A stretch of 64,000 bases of DNA from Miscanthus floridulus (taxonomy: Eukaryota; Streptophyta; Magnoliopsida; Poales; Poaceae): positions 114,278,107 through 114,342,106 of the forward strand of contig NC_089588.1 of NCBI RefSeq assembly GCF_019320115.1, written 5' to 3'. Under the pieces are notes generated by a model that did no database searches, was not told the origin of the DNA, and worked only from the letters and a program-made list of their open reading frames with translations. This document shows, piece by piece, positions 42,519 to 53,969 of this stretch. Within the stretch, counting starts at the first letter, position 1. Each line of letters opens with the position of its first letter. Position numbers and translations under genes: made by a program.

Positions 42519-43449
42519 CTGAAGGACCTGGAGTATTTGACGAGTGCTTGCATGCGATGTTGGAGAGCATGCTGGAGGCACATCAAGACAACAACTGGGA
42601 TACCTAGGGCAACAACAAGGGCGGTGTGGGTGCCGTCCCTGCAGCTCCCGGCGGCGTAGGAGCCCCCGAGGCCCAAGAGCGCTAGGATGATGAAGCCATA
42701 CAGCGTCGCCAGCCTTATTAGATAGGTACTTCTCAAGGTGGTGTCGAGCTTCTCGTGGTCGACGACGATCATAATGGCGAGCAGGGACGCGACGAAGGCG
42801 GTGGTGTTGCAGAAGAAGAAAGCCTTGTAGCGGTGGGGATGGAGGTGCTGCAGCACCGGGTCTCCGGCGGCGTGGTGGCCCTCCACGGTGCTCCGCCAGA
42901 AGCCACCGGGTGGGTTCATCCCGGCCACGTACGCGATGGTGGCGCCGAAGATGGCGAGCACCAGCAGGATCTCGTGCTTCTTCTCCAGCTTCTCGCTGGT
43001 GGTTTTGTTCCCGTGTACGACGTACGTCGCAAAGGCGATGGCCCCGTAGGCGGCGGCGGCGCCGGACACCAGCACGGAGGCGCAGATGGTGGTGAACCTG
43101 TCGTGGCTGATCCCGGCGGCGTAGGCGCCCATGAGGCTGAGCCCGTCGACGAGCATCACCGTCCACATGAGGAGCAGGTACTCCCTGCTCCCTTCTTTCT
43201 GTAGCAAGAGGACGAGGAGGCCGAGCAGAAGCGACGCGGAGAAGGAGATGGCGTTGAAGTAGTAGAAGAGGATGTACCGCCGGCCACCTCCCCTGCCGAC
43301 GCGTCGTCCACCAGCCAGGAACCCCCCGGCAGGTTCAGCCCCGCCACGTAGGTCACCGTCGCCACCAGGGTGGCCAGCAGCAGCAGGTACTTCTTCAGCA
43401 GGTACTCCGTCGATGGGGGAGGCGGAGCAGCACCACCGGGATCGGCCAT
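42519..43449 (-). pseudogene. Exon 1 of PGG copy 2 (units 1-2)
   Basis: Starts MADPGGAAPPPPSTEYLLKK and keeps NLPGGSW (unit 1) and NPPGGFW (unit 2). An out-of-frame deletion near 43285-43300 shifts the frame within unit 1. The donor TTCAG-GTATAG lies at 42518. Confidence 0.75.
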
Positions 43450-44040
43450 GCTTAGTGTTGGGTGCCTGCGTTGGAGCGTAGTTCATGAAGCTCTGAGAAG
43501 GGGTGATTCCCTTGGGGCTCAGCTCTACGAATTTATAGAGCTCAGCTGAGGTCATGGAGCGGGTACATACATGGCTGTGATGTGTGCGTGTGTCCCAATA
43601 ATGGCATTACTTGATCAGATCATCTTATTTTGGACTTTATGTATTCCCTTGTCATTACAGGACCGACTTTAAGAAAATGTTTTTATGCCCTTTGCATCCG
43701 GTAGCCTATGTCCCTCATGCAAGTGACCATTGGGTTGGGAGCACGTCGGTCCATCATGTCTCGTCCACACTTTATGGGTGTATAGTGTGAACTATTGAAG
43801 GCCATTTTCTAAATTAAGCTCCCAACCCCCACCTCAGAAAGAAAAAGCTTCTTCCCCAAACTAGACTGGCCCAGTGGTATCTTCAATTTCCAGCCTTGCT
43901 TATGGTATTCCCACGCAACAACAAAAGACCTCTGATGTACACGGCAGGTTTCGGTTCCTCATGTCATCTATACTTGTTCTGGAGCTGTGACTTCTTCGGA
44001 ATTGATTGAGTGCTAAATTTGTGCTATAGATTTTTTTCGC
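43450..44040 (-). promoter_or_regulatory. Promoter and upstream region of PGG copy 2
   Basis: On the minus strand a TATA-like CTCTATAAATTCG lies at about 43527-43539, 80-90 bases before the ATG. Upstream blocks (GTGTCCCAATAATGGCATTA near 43589, AAGAAAAAGC near 43842, GGTATTCCCACGCAACA near 43905, GGTTTCGGTTCCTCATGTCA near 43951) match copies 1 and 3. It lacks the hAT MITE and the GGCCCCGTTCGGC MITE found upstream of copy 1. Confidence 0.55.
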
Positions 44041-45039
44041 GGCCATGCCTAAGCATGTTTTTTCATTAAGAGTAAAGAAAATTTACAAGAAATAGTCTTA
44101 GTAAGCCAAAAGGCTTACCATGCAAAACCGACATGATCCCTGCAAAACTAGCCTCATGCACAGGGATCAAACAGAATTCATAATTAAAGCGATTACATAC
44201 AAATAATTGACGACTAAGCTACTATCAACTCTAAAAGAAACAGCGAGCGTAGTGGCTCAGCTAGCCACTAAGGACAACACCTCTAGGCAACCGAGACCTC
44301 CATGTAGCTCCTCAATTGAAACGAGAACTTCATTGATGTCCGCGGAGGAGATCGATGGAGCACCAAAGCATCTGATAATTGAGGCAGCGACATGGGGAAG
44401 GCAATCAGAATGACCTTAATTTAGAGGCAAGGCATGGATCAACAACGTATGTCAGGAGCCTTGGCCACCATCTCATGGCCGTGCAACAATGACATTGGAT
44501 CATCAAAAGACTGAAGCTTATCATCAAATAGATTTTTCTTGTCCAATATGCCAACCCTAGACGACTCATCACTTCCCTTGTTGTTTCCAGCTAAACTGGA
44601 GGCGACATGCATGGGCTCCTCTAGCAGTGAGAGGGTGGAGGAGGAAATACCCATAGAAGCGATGACGACGCCTCCAGACCATCATCTTCATGGCTGCGCA
44701 ACAGCGACATTGGATCATCAAAACACTTAAGCTTATCATCAGACAGATTTTTCTTGTCCCATCCCAACTCAAGACGAGACATCACTTCCGTTGTTGTTTC
44801 GTCAGCTAGGCTGGTTTCATCGAGCCCAGGGCGCCTGGCCAAGGCGCAGCGCAGCGCAGCAGAGCCGGCCTGGCTGGTTTAGGAACTGGCCAGGCGGCCG
44901 GTTTAACAGGGAGGCCGGCATCTTCTACCTCATTTTCTTCCCAGACTTCTAATGTGCGATGTTCCAAAATATTACTTGTTATTATATAGCTGTCTAGAAC
45001 ATTGTTACAAAGTCCTCCTCATACTCTTGGTCACCTTTT
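44041..45039. repeat. Old retroelement-like debris with a local duplication
   Basis: The phrase GACATTGGATCATCAAAA followed by AAGCTTATCATCA and AGATTTTTCTTGTCC occurs twice (44491-44545 and 44705-44760), an imperfect duplication of about 215 bp. GGCCGGTTTAAC / AACTGGCCAGG words at 44860-44920 resemble the LTR-like DNA at 23750-23860. No gene. Confidence 0.4.
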
Positions 45040-45196
45040 GTCGTCAACAATATCACTTTTTGAAATAACTAAAAAGGATGTGATTGTAGATGCATGCTCA
45101 CAAGTAACTGCAATGGAAAATGAGCAACTCAAGCAAGAAGTGGCTCGTCTCACCAAGGACTTGATCTTAGTGAAAGACAAGACGGAGCAAGCCTAA
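45040..45196 (+). pseudogene. Gag-like coiled-coil fragment of a retrotransposon
   Basis: A short open frame ending MENEQLKQEVARLTKDL and then KDKTEQA resembles the coiled-coil segment next to the zinc knuckle in many plant retrotransposon gag proteins. Nothing else of the element is visible. Confidence 0.4.
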
Positions 45197-45568
45197 CCTC
45201 ATGCTCGTATGAGTTAAAACAGCTTGTGTCTAGTGATGATCTATATTGAGTCCGGTTACAAGACATTGGGTCACACCCTGTGTATCTGAGTTATAGCTCG
45301 TGTCTAATGATAATACATAGAGTAATTTTCGAGTATTCATTAGGTTCAGTTGGAACTCTCAGGCATATTTACTACTAGGGATATAGGAAACTAACTCAAG
45401 ACATGGACGCCCAACCCTTGGACTGACATCTTGAAGGAAGCTTAGAGCAAACAGACCATGTGACAAGACAACAACAACAAAAAGAAGGTAGCAGAGCGTT
45501 CACTATTGCATTTGCCATTACGAGGAGGAGACCACCGACACGGAACCACTCAAGCATGTTCACCTGGG
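45197..45568. other. Intergenic DNA, 3' flank of PGG copy 3
   Basis: No gene or boundary seen. Confidence 0.4.
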
Positions 45569-46177
45569 TTAGGCTGGCTGGGCCACATTAGCTGATTGCC
45601 CGTGAGATTTTTTGTCACCTCCATTTTGCTTCCACAATGACAGAGACCCAACGAAGAGCACCATGGGCAACATCAACAGAATGACCTTCCAGGACGTGTG
45701 CCACGCCGGAGCATTGCCAGCCACGTACGCTATCAGGAGGGCGAGGACGTCCATTAAAACGGCCATGTGTGCACCGGCAGCAGAAAACGCTCTGATTCCG
45801 GTTGGAGCATCATCCGTAACAGCAGCAAGGCGATGACGATGATGGAAGCTACGAAGGACGTGGAGTTGCTGTAGAAGAACACATTGTAGCGCCGCTTGTT
45901 CGTGTCGTAGAGGACCGGGTTGCCAGCAGAGTGTCTGTCGCCGTTGTCCCTCCACATGCCACCGTGCGGCTTCAGGCCCATCAGGTAGGTGACGTTGGCG
46001 GCCAGTATTCCTACCAGCATCAGGTAGCCATCCATCGACGCTTTGTCCTCGTCATCATCACCTGTTCGGTGGTCCTCCTTTTTACACCAACGGATGATGG
46101 CCAGAATGGCCACGATCACAAAACCTGCACCAACAAATGCTAAGAAGCCGAAGGAGGTTTTCAGATGCATGGAGCTT

Positions 46178-47208
46178 CACTACTGCACAAAATATTTTGC
46201 GAGGCGTTTCAAAATAGGCCTTCAAGGCGATTGGGCCGGTTGCCCACCTCGGTTATTCATGGCAGGGCAGCCGGCTTAGTAACCACCTCGGTTAATGCTT
46301 TACCAAGGCGGGCAACATAACCCAACCGCCTCGGTTAATGAGTATTAACTGAGGCGGGCATTCTTGTGCAACCGCCTCGATAAATCATTTATCGAGGCAG
46401 GCATTCTAACCCAACCACCTCGGTAAATCAGGCCACACCAGCCGACTACCGTCTCCATATATAACTAACTTAGGGTTTCACAATCCTCAGTCTGACCAGC
46501 TCCCACTCCTCCCCCCATCTCCCTCTGCCGATAGCGGCGGCATCGGTCTCCTCCCGAGGCCCGACCGCGCCCCTCGCTCTCCCGAGCCCCTCCATCCTGA
46601 CGGCGCTCCTCTCTGAGTCGGCACCCCTTCTCCCTCCCGAGCCCACCCCTCTCCCTCCCTTCTTCCCTACCATGGCGACGCCCCTTCTTCCCTACTACGG
46701 CGGTTCACGGGCGGGCTGGCCACGCGGTGCGGCACCACCTCCTCTCGGCGGGCACAACACCACCACCTCCCAGCGGGCGCGGCGCCCCTACCATGTGGCC
46801 GGATCTGCCCGTGTGGCCGGATCCACGGGCGAGGTGGCCGAATCCGCCCGTGTGGTGGCCGGATCTGCGACCATTGTTGTCGGATCTGCCCGTGGTGGCC
46901 GGATCCGTGGGCGAGGCAGGCTGGCGGTGCGGGCGACCAGATACAGAGACGGGCAAGCGGATCTCGGCGGTCCGGCGAGGATGCGTCACCAGCGAGCAGC
47001 TGCGGCGGCGGTGGAGCGTGGATGGGCTCGCCGGACTTATCCACAGGGTTTTCTTTTTCTTTTTGTTTTTTTATACTATTAACCGAGGCGAGCAGGGCAA
47101 CTGCCTCAGTTAAGGTCACAATTAACCGTGACCTTTTGGCTGAGGCGGTTGCAAAAACCGCCTCAGTTAAGACTTTTTGCCACCTCGGTTAAGATTTGTG
47201 TAGTAGTG
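46178..47208. mobile_element. CACTA-D: 1.0-kb non-autonomous CACTA element, TSD CTT
   Basis: Ends CACTACTGCACAAAATA and AAGATTTGTGTAGTAGTG with an exact 3-bp duplication CTT (46175-46177, 47209-47211). Subterminal GCCTCGGTTAA / AACCGAGGCGG repeats match CACTA-C. The GC-rich interior (46480-47040) has a TATA-like CCATATATAACT at 46455-46466 and repeated GGCCGGATCTG / GGATCC words. It sits inside PGG copy 3. Confidence 0.92.
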
Positions 47209-47211
47209 CTT

Positions 47212-48020
47212 TCAGCGGCGTAGGCACCCATGAGGCCAAACATACCGGCCACCATGCACACATACAGCGCATGGCACTGTATGCCAGGCTTATACAGGTC
47301 CTGGTTCAAGAGGAGGATGATGAGAGCCACGGACGCCATGAAGCCCGCGGCGTTGCAGTAGAAGAAGGCCTTGTAACGGCGAGGGTACTTGTCCAGGAGC
47401 ACCGGGAAGCCCGCACGGTGGCCAAGCTTGCTGTCATCGTTTTCCCATAACCCACCCGGCGGAGTCAGGCCGGCCTGGTAGCTGAATGTTGCAGCCAAGA
47501 TGGAAAGAAGCAGCAACACCTCACGCTTCATATCCATCTGACGCTCATAGCTCTTCCTATCTTGGTCGTTTTCGAACTTCTTGGGCTCTAGCGCGCAGAA
47601 GACGATCTGAATCACCACGTAGATGAAGACACCACCAGCCATGGCAACTGTGGCAATGGTGGTGATTGTGTCCCTGCAGCTCCCGGCGGCATATGCGCCT
47701 ATGAGGCTAAAGAAATCCAGTATGATGGCTGCCTCCAGTGCGTGGCCTTTAACCAGGTTCACATTCTGCAGCATGACCACGATGACTAGGGATGCACGAA
47801 AGCCGCCGAGTTAAAATAGAAGAAGACCTTGTACCGCAAAGGGTAGGTTGTCAGGAGTATTGGGTCTCCCACTTTGTGACCCTCCCCATTGGCTGCCCAG
47901 ACGCCACCAGGTGGATCTAGTCCTGCTGTGTAAGCCACCGTCGCGGCAAGAGTGGCAAGCAACTGAATATATTCACTTGTCTTTTCCAGGTCTTTGCTCA
48001 TCCTGTCCTTCCTCACTGAA
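47212..48020 (-). pseudogene. 5' part of exon 2 of PGG copy 3 (units 3-4)
   Basis: From 48020: SVRKDRMSKDLEKTSEYIQLL, unit 3, the frameshift near 47795, then unit 4 through VAGMFGLMGAYAA, where CACTA-D begins. Confidence 0.75.
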
Positions 48021-48512
48021 CTGCAATCACGAAACAGATTTGTTGATTTTTTTTTTGCCACTATATATTATATATAATTCTCCTACCTAGTCCATGTGTT
48101 TGCATTTTGATATCATAATGAAAATATACTCCCTATGTCCTGGAATATAAGAGATCCAGAGTACCAAAATACAAGGTATTATGGGTCCTCTCAAGACCCT
48201 CTCTCCTCTTATTCTTTTTTTGCAAGAAATATTGAGATTCCTTTTAAACCTAGTGTCACCTAAAATACCCAGCCAGTAAGTAATAAGGAAAGTAAAAACT
48301 CTCAACTACTCACTCATCCTAATTAATGTGAGACAAAATGGTTTTTTGTCAAGCTCCTTATTTTGTCTGAATTTTGCTTGCTTCGTCGCTGTTTACTATA
48401 TTGTTTACTGTCATTGAGCTTTTTTTCCTCACTATTATACAGTTCCACACTGACAAAATTCAAATGCTACAAAATTATTGACAGAAAAGGTTTGATACAA
48501 TATTACTGTTGG
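48021..48512. other. Intron-like upstream DNA of PGG copy 3
   Basis: AT-rich; a TACTCCCTATGTCCTGGAATA phrase near 48127 resembles a Stowaway end but I cannot place its partner. No exon. Confidence 0.35.
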
Positions 48513-48520
48513 GTCGCACT

Positions 48521-49013
48521 CAAGGTTTAAAATAGCGGGCTATTGCAAATAGTGGCATCTTTTTTCCAGAAGCTATAAAACTATAGCGCAGCTATAGCGG
48601 AGCTATGACAGATAGTGGGTTTTAAGAAAACCATAAAAAATCAAGTAATTATTTCATAAAAACACAAGAATCGTGAAAATTACTTAACACAATATGTTTT
48701 CCAGGCTTTAGGAGTCTTGGGAATAGTATTTAATATGACATTATAGCACAATTTGTGAGACTCAAATGTTCAATTTTCTAAAAGATCAACTTAACTGCAA
48801 AAGATAAATATATAATAAGTAGATTGTCACTCTAAAAGCTAAAGTTGAAATAGCAGCGCTATTTTAAAGTCACAGCTAATTAATTTAATGATGTTAAAGC
48901 ATAATATAGTGGTTATAAATGACATAGCGAAAAAATAGAAATAGCGTAGCGGGGGCTCTCCAGAGGCTATAGTGGCGCTATAGCGTTGCTATAGCCCGCT
49001 ATTTAAAACCATG
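48521..49013. mobile_element. hAT-type MITE, TSD GTCGCACT
   Basis: Ends CAAGGTTTAAAATAGCGGGC and GCCCGCTATTTAAAACCATG are inverted, and an exact 8-bp duplication GTCGCACT flanks them (48513-48520, 49014-49021). 493 bp, non-coding, with internal CTATAGCG words. Same family as 5572-5756. Confidence 0.9.
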
Positions 49014-49021
49014 GTCGCACT

Positions 49022-49420
49022 ACTAAAACTTTTCTACCCTACGACATAATCAATTTCTGACAAAACATGCATCATTTCTTTTGGATAATGGATGAAACGT
49101 TATGTCTGCCATAATATTATTTCATTGCTAAAACCCATGGCAGTTACGATTGTAATATTCTTTTCCTTGCCATTATAAATGTTACTGAAGAACATTTTAT
49201 GTATGCCGCATAATACGTTGCTGGTGACAAAAGATGCAGTAAGAAAAAATTGTTGTGTCACTATTTTACCATATTAATTGCATCCAAACTATTTCCCCTC
49301 AATATCAATTTAGAGGAATACACTATTATTTGTTCTCACTATATTCCTTAGTTTGATGTGAATATAACATTAAATAACCTTCTTAAGTGAATGCTGGATA
49401 TATATATATATATATATACT
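49022..49420. other. AT-rich intergenic DNA
   Basis: Nothing recognisable apart from a short TA run at about 49400-49418. Confidence 0.4.
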
Positions 49421-49655
49421 ACCATGTAGCTGGCTACAAAATAACTTATTCTGTAGCCACTTTAAGTTACGATAATTACTATGTTAATTTACGAGATCAT
49501 AGTAATTCCTTACTAAGTGGTTTACTATAACGTTATGGTAAATATCCCCATGTGTTAACCCAACTATCGTAAATATGTATTAACATTATCGTAAATTAGT
49601 ATATAAAATTATCGTAAATGGAGGTGGCTACAGAATAACTTATTTTGTAGCTGGA
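49421..49655. mobile_element. MITE with GTAGCTGGCTACAAAATAA ends
   Basis: The left end TGTAGCTGGCTACAAAATAA with TTCTGTAGCCAC is inverted at the right end (GGTGGCTACAGAATAACTTA, TTTGTAGCTGG), giving arms of about 30 bp around an AT-rich core. It is flanked by TA-rich DNA, so a target duplication cannot be defined. Confidence 0.65.
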
Positions 49656-49928
49656 TACTGAATATACTCTCCATATATATATATATATTATATCTACGAC
49701 TATGATTTCAATATATAATGAATATACAGGAAACGAAATAGATGCAAAATCACCTCAAGAAAACTTCCACATTAACCAAACATTGCCAACATATGACGAT
49801 GTTCACTTTTGCATTGTTGCCCTATAAGTACAATAGATACATATAGCATTTACATATCTTTCCAGAAACTGCCTAATGGCTCTAACTAAGCATGACCCTT
49901 TATTAATTACTTGTCATCTCTAGGAAAA

Positions 49929-49929
<1 letters not shown>

Positions 49930-50024
<95 letters not shown>
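49930..50024. repeat. (TA)n microsatellite, about 47 units
   Basis: An uninterrupted TA run of about 94 bp. Such runs are unstable and length may be inexact in assembly. Confidence 0.95.
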
Positions 50025-50025
<1 letters not shown>

Positions 50026-50341
50026 CTGCATATGCACAAGTAACATGTAGTATCCCATTAACCCGTAGTCCAACACAGCCCAGAAAGTTATACTACGTAC
50101 GTATTAAACATTTTGTGGATAGATTTAGTATGTACAGCTAATCAGAATTAATTATCTTTATCCGCTCTCTATTCATTTGCTAATCCAATACCAATTTAGA
50201 GACTCTACAATCTCTATATGTTTTCATCCTCTTCATTCCACCTGTGCAGAATTTTAGTATTATTTAGTTGAAACCTTAGCTCAACTTATATATATCGGCT
50301 CTTGTTTTGTTGTTTTTTAGTTGAAACCTTAACGATGGTTC

Positions 50342-50343
<2 letters not shown>
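50025..50343. other. Intergenic DNA between two TA arrays
   Basis: No gene; TTAGTTGAAACCTTA occurs twice (about 50265 and 50318). Confidence 0.4.

Positions 50344-50416
<73 letters not shown>
50344..50416. repeat. (TA)n microsatellite, about 36 units
   Basis: A second TA run of about 73 bp. Confidence 0.95.
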
Positions 50417-50417
<1 letters not shown>

Positions 50418-50639
50418 CAAATGCACGGCGTTCGCATGAAACTATGGCAACAGAGATCTTCGCAAAGAATGGGTGGTTGTCTTCCTTTTGTAATAATAAA
50501 TGATTGTGGGCAAAACTATTGCAGGGATCATAATAAATTTCCTTTTCCTAAAACTATAACAAATGCATGTGTAAACTGGTGTGTGTATCTGCTATCCCGA
50601 CTTAACTTGCCAATTTTATTCATACACATAACTTGATCA

Positions 50640-50935
50640 ATATATGACTATACTGAGTGGTCATTTTCTAAAGCTCCCGACCCACCCCAGAAAGAAAAAA
50701 GCTTCTTCCCCCAAACTATACGAGCACGTTGGCCACTCTGTAAGGCGGACGGTCCCAGTAGTATCTTTAATTTCCAGCCTTGCTTATGGTATTCGCACGC
50801 AACACAACAAGAAGAGACCTCTGATCTACACAGCAGGGTTCGGTTCCTCATGTCATCTGTACTTGTTCTGGAGTTTCATGACTTCCCCGGAATTGATTGA
50901 GTATTAAATTTGGGCTGTACATTTTTTACATGCAT
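50640..50935 (-). promoter_or_regulatory. Upstream region of PGG copy 3 (relic)
   Basis: Contains AAGAAAAAAGCTTCTTCCCC, TGCTTATGGTATTCGCACG, CTGATCTACACAGCAGGGTT and TGGAGTTTCATGACTTCC, closely matching the region upstream of copy 2. It lies about 2.6 kb from the surviving exon 2, and no exon 1 lies between. Confidence 0.6.
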
Positions 50936-52859
50936 GCGGCCACCAGATCAAGCGTTGTAGCCGATCATCATTTATCCTAATACCGGATGGTTCAGGCTTT
51001 GTTCGGTATAATTTTTTACGCTGGGAATTAGTGGATCACCATGCCTGACCTACCCTATAGGCGAGCTGGGAATTAGTCTGCCTGTTATCTCCAATTAGCT
51101 ACTAAAATGTAATTAGTACTTCTTTATTTTCTCCCTCAAAATTGATCTCCAATAGCATATAAATTCTTTGAGGTTAGTCTTCCTGTTATCTTCATTGTTC
51201 CTGTTGTTAATATGGTTCTTTTTTCTGGGCTAAGAATTAGATTCATCTGGTGAGCTCTAGATACCTAGCTAGGGCTAATTAATTGTGTTCGCTTTTTCTT
51301 TGAAATATTCAGCGCTCTTTGCCTAGTTTTTAGTTTTCTTTTCTATTACAATACAAATACTTTTTGGGCTATTATGTATAGTTTGGTCGTGTATGCATTT
51401 GATCATGCATGATTTTTATCGATTTAAACGGCGCTAACCACGATGAGAGTGAATTGAATTATGTTGATAGTTCAGTTGTCAAATGGACTTTATCAAAAAG
51501 AGTTAATTAATTATTTTAAAAAGGTTATCCAAATGCCTTCTGGAAAAATTATGCAACTAAAAAATCCCAAAATCATGTTTAATCTTACAAATTTTGTTTT
51601 AGCTCGAAAAAAATTATGAAATCAGTTTTTGGTTTTCCTCAAATAGATGCTCTATCTTCTAGCGCCTAGTTATTTGAATCTTTTATGGTCCTCTTTTGGT
51701 TTCTATTTGCTAGTATATGCTATATATATATATATATATATTATATAATTAGCCGATATTGACGTCATGGGCTACATAGAAGCCAAGTGACTTTGACGAC
51801 CATACCAGTGTCATGTAATCACCTCTTGCTAGATCTTATTTACTATGAACACATGTGTAACTTGTGTTCATATCATAATTTTTATAGCAGAAGCTTAAAG
51901 AAATGTTCTTGATGTACAGGAAATTGTTCTACCTTAAATTCAAATTGTTCTAGCTTCACACTAGAAAAATATTTCTCATGCAGATACAACATTTTTTGTT
52001 GTAGCCAAAAAATATTTTGCTCCTGAAGCCATCACATTTTTCATTGTAAATCTAGTATTTTTCAAATAAAGCTAGAACAATTTTATTAGTGGTTTAGCTT
52101 AATGAGAACAAATGTTAAACCTTAAAAATAAAAAGACATTGGACGGTCTTTGAAAAAATGTTGTTCAATAAAAATAATGATATGTAAGGCAATCATAATA
52201 ATAGTGATGTATGGGTTGATGAAAAAACTATTACGAAACAAAGGGGAAATGGACGAGATGAAAGGAAATTCTAAATAAAAGTAATAAAGAGAGCAAGAAG
52301 AAGTGAAAGGAAACACGAATTTTAAAGCAGCAAGAAAGGAATAAAACAAAGCAAATATATAATTAAAAGTAATAACAAAAAATATGGAAGAAAAAGATTG
52401 TCTTCCTGATCACCAAACATAAGAAGAAAAGGACTATCATTGTGCTGAGATTATACACAAAGAATTATAGAAAGGAAAGGAAATACATACTTGCTGCTCC
52501 ATGGGCCAAAAACCTCCCAGGTGGGCCTTCTTGCATGCAACGTGAGAGAGTAATGAAGCAGGCGGATCGGATGATGCCCTCTGTCGGTGACATGAAGGAC
52601 AGTGTGTCGTCTAGAAAGGTGGAGAGAGTCCACCGGTCATGGTCGTGTTGCATTACTTGGGCGTTAAACTAGAAGGGCTCATATAACTAGAGTCTTGGTT
52701 TTTTGCTCAAAAAAACAAGAGTCTTGGTTTGAAGATCTCATTAACATGTTCTCTCTTCATCTTAAATAATAATTAACTTTATTTTGTATTTCAAAAAAAA
52801 AGTTACACGGTCAAAGTTATATAAATTTGATTTAGGACAAATCAAATTGAACTACAATT
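50936..52859. other. AT-rich intergenic DNA, no recognised gene
   Basis: Only short ORFs without known domains (for example 52442-52672). A TA run lies at about 51721-51741. Confidence 0.4.
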
Positions 52860-53319
52860 TAGAGCTGAGGAAGCAGTAGTTCTATTGACTTTCACTTCAT
52901 CGTCCTCATGAACTAGATAAGTTCTGGCACCAATACTTGGGGTATCAACTAGTAATGAGGATTGAGGAGCATGCTTTGCAGCATCCCAGAGCAAAGAACT
53001 GATTCCCCTTTGTGGAGCAGTGGTACAACCCAGCAGAGAAGAATGTGCTATACCCTGGAGACAAGAAAAGGATGCTGCTGGTGAGCAACATTCTCCGTAA
53101 CTAAAACCAACATGCAAGCGTTAACATATAATAATTTATTTTGTTATTACGATCTGACGACATATGACAGGCTTCAGGGAATAATCCAAGCATGTTAAGA
53201 TGGATTGGGATACATAAAAGCATTTGTTTTTCTGTTAATTACCTTGTCCTACAACTGATATATTATTCTATTTTAGTTGGTAATTATATGTTTTACTTGG
53301 CAGTTTATTTGCACGTGCA
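52860..53319. other. Possible exon-like piece, unidentified
   Basis: On the minus strand 53117-52842 is open for 91 residues with balanced composition (GISSLLWDAAKHAPQSSLL, then a VHEDDEVKV stretch). I do not recognise the family. It could be a decayed exon. Confidence 0.25.
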
Positions 53320-53946
53320 GCTTTGCTCTTCATCGAAGCAAGCATATATCCACACGAAAAGCGCAAAAGTTAGCATCTGGCACATTGCAACAGAAATCTG
53401 CTACTTCTCGGAGGACAATGGCCATGGTATTGAAAATGATGAAACTAGGACGACGACGACGGAGAGGAAGAAGAGGAGCAGGGAGCTATCTCAGTATATC
53501 ATGTACCTGGTGTTCAAGTGTGATGTCCTGCTTACAAGCAAATCCAGGCTTCTACATTACAAAGCTCATGAAGGACTCACAGAAATCCTTTTAGATCTCA
53601 GTCAGCAACGGATAATCTAGATGAGAAGAAAGCTGCCATCAAGGTGTTTGATGCTATGAAGAAACAAGAACAGATACACGGCTCGATTCTGCCGAGTACA
53701 GAGGAAGCGCTTTACTCTCCAGTGCTGCGGTGCTGCCTCGTGCCCACGCGCGGTCGCCCAGGAGCTGATTGACATCGATGATGAAGCTGACCGTTGGCAC
53801 CTCATCTCGGAGGTGTGGCTGGAGATGCTTTTCTACACGGAGCCTCGTTGCGGGTCCGATTTCCACTATGAGCATCTCAGCACAGGTGGGGAGTTCATCT
53901 CGCATGTTCTCCTTCTCATGCGTTCTCTAGGCCCTTTTATGCCAAA
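53320..53946 (+). pseudogene. DUF4220/DUF594 family gene fragment
   Basis: The first frame (53330-53620) has VSIWHIATEICYFSED, then SRELSQYIMYLVFKCDVLL and KAHEGLTEIL, the pattern of the C-terminal part of DUF4220 proteins. After a frame change, 53730-53946 reads AQELIDIDDEADRWHLISEV, WLEMLFYTEPRC and STGGEFISHVLLLMRSLG, the DUF594 motif. These are grass-expanded membrane proteins of unknown function. The gene is frameshifted and stops where CACTA-F begins at 53947; the N-terminal membrane part is not seen. Confidence 0.75.
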
Positions 53947-53969
53947 CACAACCGGATTCCCCTCCTTTG

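Larger units (their letters stand above)
25065..43449 (-). pseudogene. PGG gene copy 2, split by CACTA-E and frameshifted
   Basis: This is the same two-exon, five-PGG-unit gene as copy 1. Exon 1 lies at 43449-42519, the first part of exon 2 at 41950-41285, and the rest at 25881-25065. CACTA-E sits in unit 4 just after the DKYPR motif. In addition, a short out-of-frame deletion at about 43285-43300 removes roughly ten residues of unit 1 (between the GGSW and ILFYYFNAISF motifs), and a frameshift near 25770 disrupts unit 4. The first motif is NLPGG instead of NPPGG. It cannot make the full protein. Confidence 0.8.
45569..48020 (-). pseudogene. PGG gene copy 3, exon 2 only, split by CACTA-D
   Basis: The exon-2 acceptor (TTGCAG before 48020) is present in the same phase as copies 1 and 2. 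Units 3 (LDPPGGVW), 4 (LTPPGGLW) and 5 (LKPHGGMW) are recognisable. CACTA-D is inserted after MGAYAA in unit 4, with a CTT duplication. A one-base deletion near 47795 breaks unit 3 (inside NSAAFVASL) and a frameshift near 45780 breaks unit 5. In unit 5 the motif has changed from PPGG to PHGG. No exon 1 is found upstream, although an upstream-region copy lies at 50640-50935. Confidence 0.8.

Noticed and set aside
49911..50141. ORF through the TA microsatellite (Tyr-Ile repeats)
   Set aside because: Pure low-complexity translation.
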